Origin: an uncultured Parabacteroides sp.
GTDB taxonomy: Bacteria > Bacteroidota > Bacteroidia > Bacteroidales > Tannerellaceae
Assembly: GCA_900770835.1 (NCBI GenBank)
Contig: CAAGLQ010000185.1
Location: 1-6,462, forward strand
Direction of reading: 5' to 3'
DNA length: 6,462 nucleotides
The position numbers were made by a program, and so were the translations under genes. The notes below the pieces were generated by a model. It did not search any database, was not told the DNA's origin, and saw nothing but the letters and a program-made list of their open reading frames with translations. Shown piece by piece: positions 5,211 to 6,462 of this stretch. Position 1 is the first letter of the stretch; the number at the start of each line of letters is the position of its first letter.

Positions 5211-6326
5211 TTATTTCAGTAATTCTTTCAGTTTCTCGCCAACCTCTTTTGCGTGCAAACCCTTCACCAAAACTGTACCGTCTTTATCCACCAACACGGT
5301 GTGAGGGATACTGTTCACGCCATAGAGCGCCGCACCAGCATTTTTCCATCCCTGCAAATCAGAAAGCTGCGGCCACGTAATGTTCAAATCTTTCACACCC
5401 TTTGCCCAAGCGTCTGCTTTGCTATCCAAGGAGATACCTACGATCTCAAAACCCTTGTTCTTGTATTGCTTATATACCTCAACCATGTTCGGCATATCCC
5501 GGCGACAGGGAGGGCACCAGCTTGCCCAGAAGTCAATCAAGACTACCTTACCCTTACCTACATACTCAGAGAGTTTGTGCATCTTGCCATCGGCATCAGC
5601 CATCTCAAAATCGATGAAAGCCTTGCCCACAGCGGAGTTCTTCAATACCTCCAAATGGGTAATCATCTTATCAATCCCCGGAACTGCTTTGAATGCCTCA
5701 TTGGCCTTCGCCACAATCTCATTCTGGTCAGCCTCGGGGATGTCATAACGTGCGTCAGAGAAAACCTTCGCTGCGATCTGCTTGTCGCTATTCGCTTTAA
5801 CATACGCCGTAACCACCTTGCTCGCCTCAGCATCAATAGCCTCCGCTTTCTCGATAGCCGCATTCTTCACCGCCTCATCCTCTGATTTCAACTGATCGGT
5901 CAAAGCCTCCTCCGCAGAGCGAATATCCTTCACCTGATCTTGCAAAGCCTTGAAGCCATCGTTCTCAGGTGTACCGGTCACTGCCGGTGCTTTATCGTCT
6001 AACACAGCCTGCATCTTCGCATTCTCCAACGTAAATACGGCTACATAATCCTGATTCTCACCAGCTGAAACACGCTTCAGCCCATTTAAATCAAGTGCCA
6101 ACACGCATAAAGTGGGGGTTGCTTGCTCCCCCTTCAAGGTAAAGCGACCGTTCGTGATCAAGGCACTGTCTAACGGTGCTTCATCCACACCCCATTTCTG
6201 TAAATAGACATACTGTCCCTCGGCATCTGCCTTAGCAACCGTTCCGGCAATCTCATATCCCGGTTTCTCGGCGCAAGCTGCCAGCAACAATGTCGTTGCT
6301 ACAGCAAAAAAAGATACTTTCTTCAT
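5211..6326 (-). CDS. TlpA-like thiol-disulfide oxidoreductase lipoprotein (DUF4369-thioredoxin)
   Basis: A 371-residue envelope protein. Residues 1-18 are a lipoprotein signal (MKK, hydrophobic core, lipobox LAAC with Cys18 as the lipidated residue), so it should be anchored facing the periplasm. Residues about 24-115 form a beta-rich DUF4369-type domain (GYEIAGTV...YVYLQKW...LDSALITNGRFTLKG). A charged, Ala-rich helical segment (about 122-230) follows, then an AhpC/TSA-TlpA thioredoxin fold. That fold carries the redox motif WCPPC at 270-274 within VVLIDFWASWCPPCRRDMP and the cis-proline loop SIPHT (Pro341). Proteins of this layout reduce or exchange disulfides of exported proteins; the specific substrate cannot be told. 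The start is fixed by AAGGAG (6335-6330), 3 nt before ATG, and by the complete signal peptide. It has its own promoter and appears monocistronic, because the next gene has a separate promoter. No terminator is evident after its stop codon, so some readthrough into the Fe-S operon is possible. Confidence 0.93.
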   Translation of the reverse strand: MKKVSFFAVATTLLLAACAEKPGYEIAGTVAKADAEGQYVYLQKWGVDEAPLDSALITNGRFTLKGEQATPTLCVLALDLNGLKRVSAGENQDYVAVFTLENAKMQAVLDDKAPAVTGTPENDGFKALQDQVKDIRSAEEALTDQLKSEDEAVKNAAIEKAEAIDAEASKVVTAYVKANSDKQIAAKVFSDARYDIPEADQNEIVAKANEAFKAVPGIDKMITHLEVLKNSAVGKAFIDFEMADADGKMHKLSEYVGKGKVVLIDFWASWCPPCRRDMPNMVEVYKQYKNKGFEIVGISLDSKADAWAKGVKDLNITWPQLSDLQGWKNAGAALYGVNSIPHTVLVDKDGTVLVKGLHAKEVGEKLKELLK

Positions 6327-6382
6327 TGTCTCCTTATGTTATAGTTTATTTGATGTATCCAAACTCTTCACTGAATTTTCTA

Positions 6383-6410
6383 CAAAGATAGAGAATCCCT
6401 ATGACTTAAC
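6383..6410 (-). promoter_or_regulatory. Promoter of the thioredoxin lipoprotein gene
   Basis: TATCTTTG (6390-6383) is again a perfect Bacteroidota -7 element, identical to that of the Fe-S operon. The -33 position, about 20 nt upstream, holds only CATG, a weak match to TTTG, so recognition may rely on the -7 box or an activator. The transcript would start near 6376, leaving a leader of about 50 nt before the ATG. Confidence 0.6.
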
Positions 6411-6420
6411 CATGCGCTTC

Positions 6421-6462
6421 TCACTTGAATTTCATAGCGCTATCCGAATCATCTCGCCATAG
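6421..6462 (-). CDS. Possible C-terminal end of an upstream gene (partial)
   Basis: One minus-strand frame entering from the right edge reads LWRDDSDSAMKFK and then TGA (6423-6421), about 30 nt before the next promoter's -7 box. The position just ahead of a promoter is right for a gene end. Thirteen residues are too few to name a family, and the frame is open by chance with fair probability. No terminator separates it from the following promoter. Confidence 0.3.
   Translation of the reverse strand, partial: LWRDDSDSAMKFK

Noticed and set aside
5253..5885. A 210-codon plus-strand frame opposite the thioredoxin lipoprotein gene
   Set aside because: The minus-strand gene has a signal peptide, Shine-Dalgarno and WCPPC motif; the plus frame has nothing comparable.
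1..6462. CRISPR array, tRNA or rRNA genes
   Set aside because: No spaced direct repeats, cloverleaf folds or conserved rRNA sequences are visible.

Overview
The window looks like Bacteroidales chromosome, most likely Parabacteroides or a close relative. This is an inference from three things: two promoters with the Bacteroidota -7 element TATCTTTG, a TlpA-like lipoprotein with the DUF4369-type N-terminus typical of that phylum, and the pairing of a NifU-like scaffold with a GGGtGRT protein. Every gene I can support is on the minus strand, so the region reads from right to left.

Right part (about 6462 to 3130), intact housekeeping-type genes. The last codons of an upstream reading frame touch the right edge. 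Next come a promoter and a lipoprotein thiol-disulfide oxidoreductase (WCPPC active site). A second promoter starts about a dozen bases after its stop codon and drives a compact operon: an IscU/NifU-like Fe-S scaffold, a 63-residue two-helix membrane protein whose start overlaps the scaffold stop by 8 nt, and a GGGtGRT-family protein. A stem-loop sits almost at the predicted 5' end of this mRNA. The operon ends at a strong, probably bidirectional, intrinsic terminator.

Middle part (about 3130 to 2060), decay. It holds the wreck of an IS3-family insertion sequence. OrfA and the start of OrfB can be read through several frameshifts and a nonsense codon, and most of the DDE domain is gone. A gene-free stretch with an isolated intrinsic terminator follows.

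Left part (about 2057 to 128), a group II intron. It has domains I-III, a reverse transcriptase/maturase ORF in domain IV, and well-formed domains V and VI with a bulged branch-point A. The maturase is broken by an in-frame TGA exactly where a Trp is expected, and the normally invariant GGPLSPLL motif has lost three residues. The intron could probably move only with protein supplied in trans.

The last 127 bases after the intron's 3' end do not look like an ordinary exon. They read as structured RNA resembling the beginning of group II domain I. This suggests a tandem, nested or permuted intron arrangement continuing beyond the left edge, and it is the most unusual structural signal in the window.
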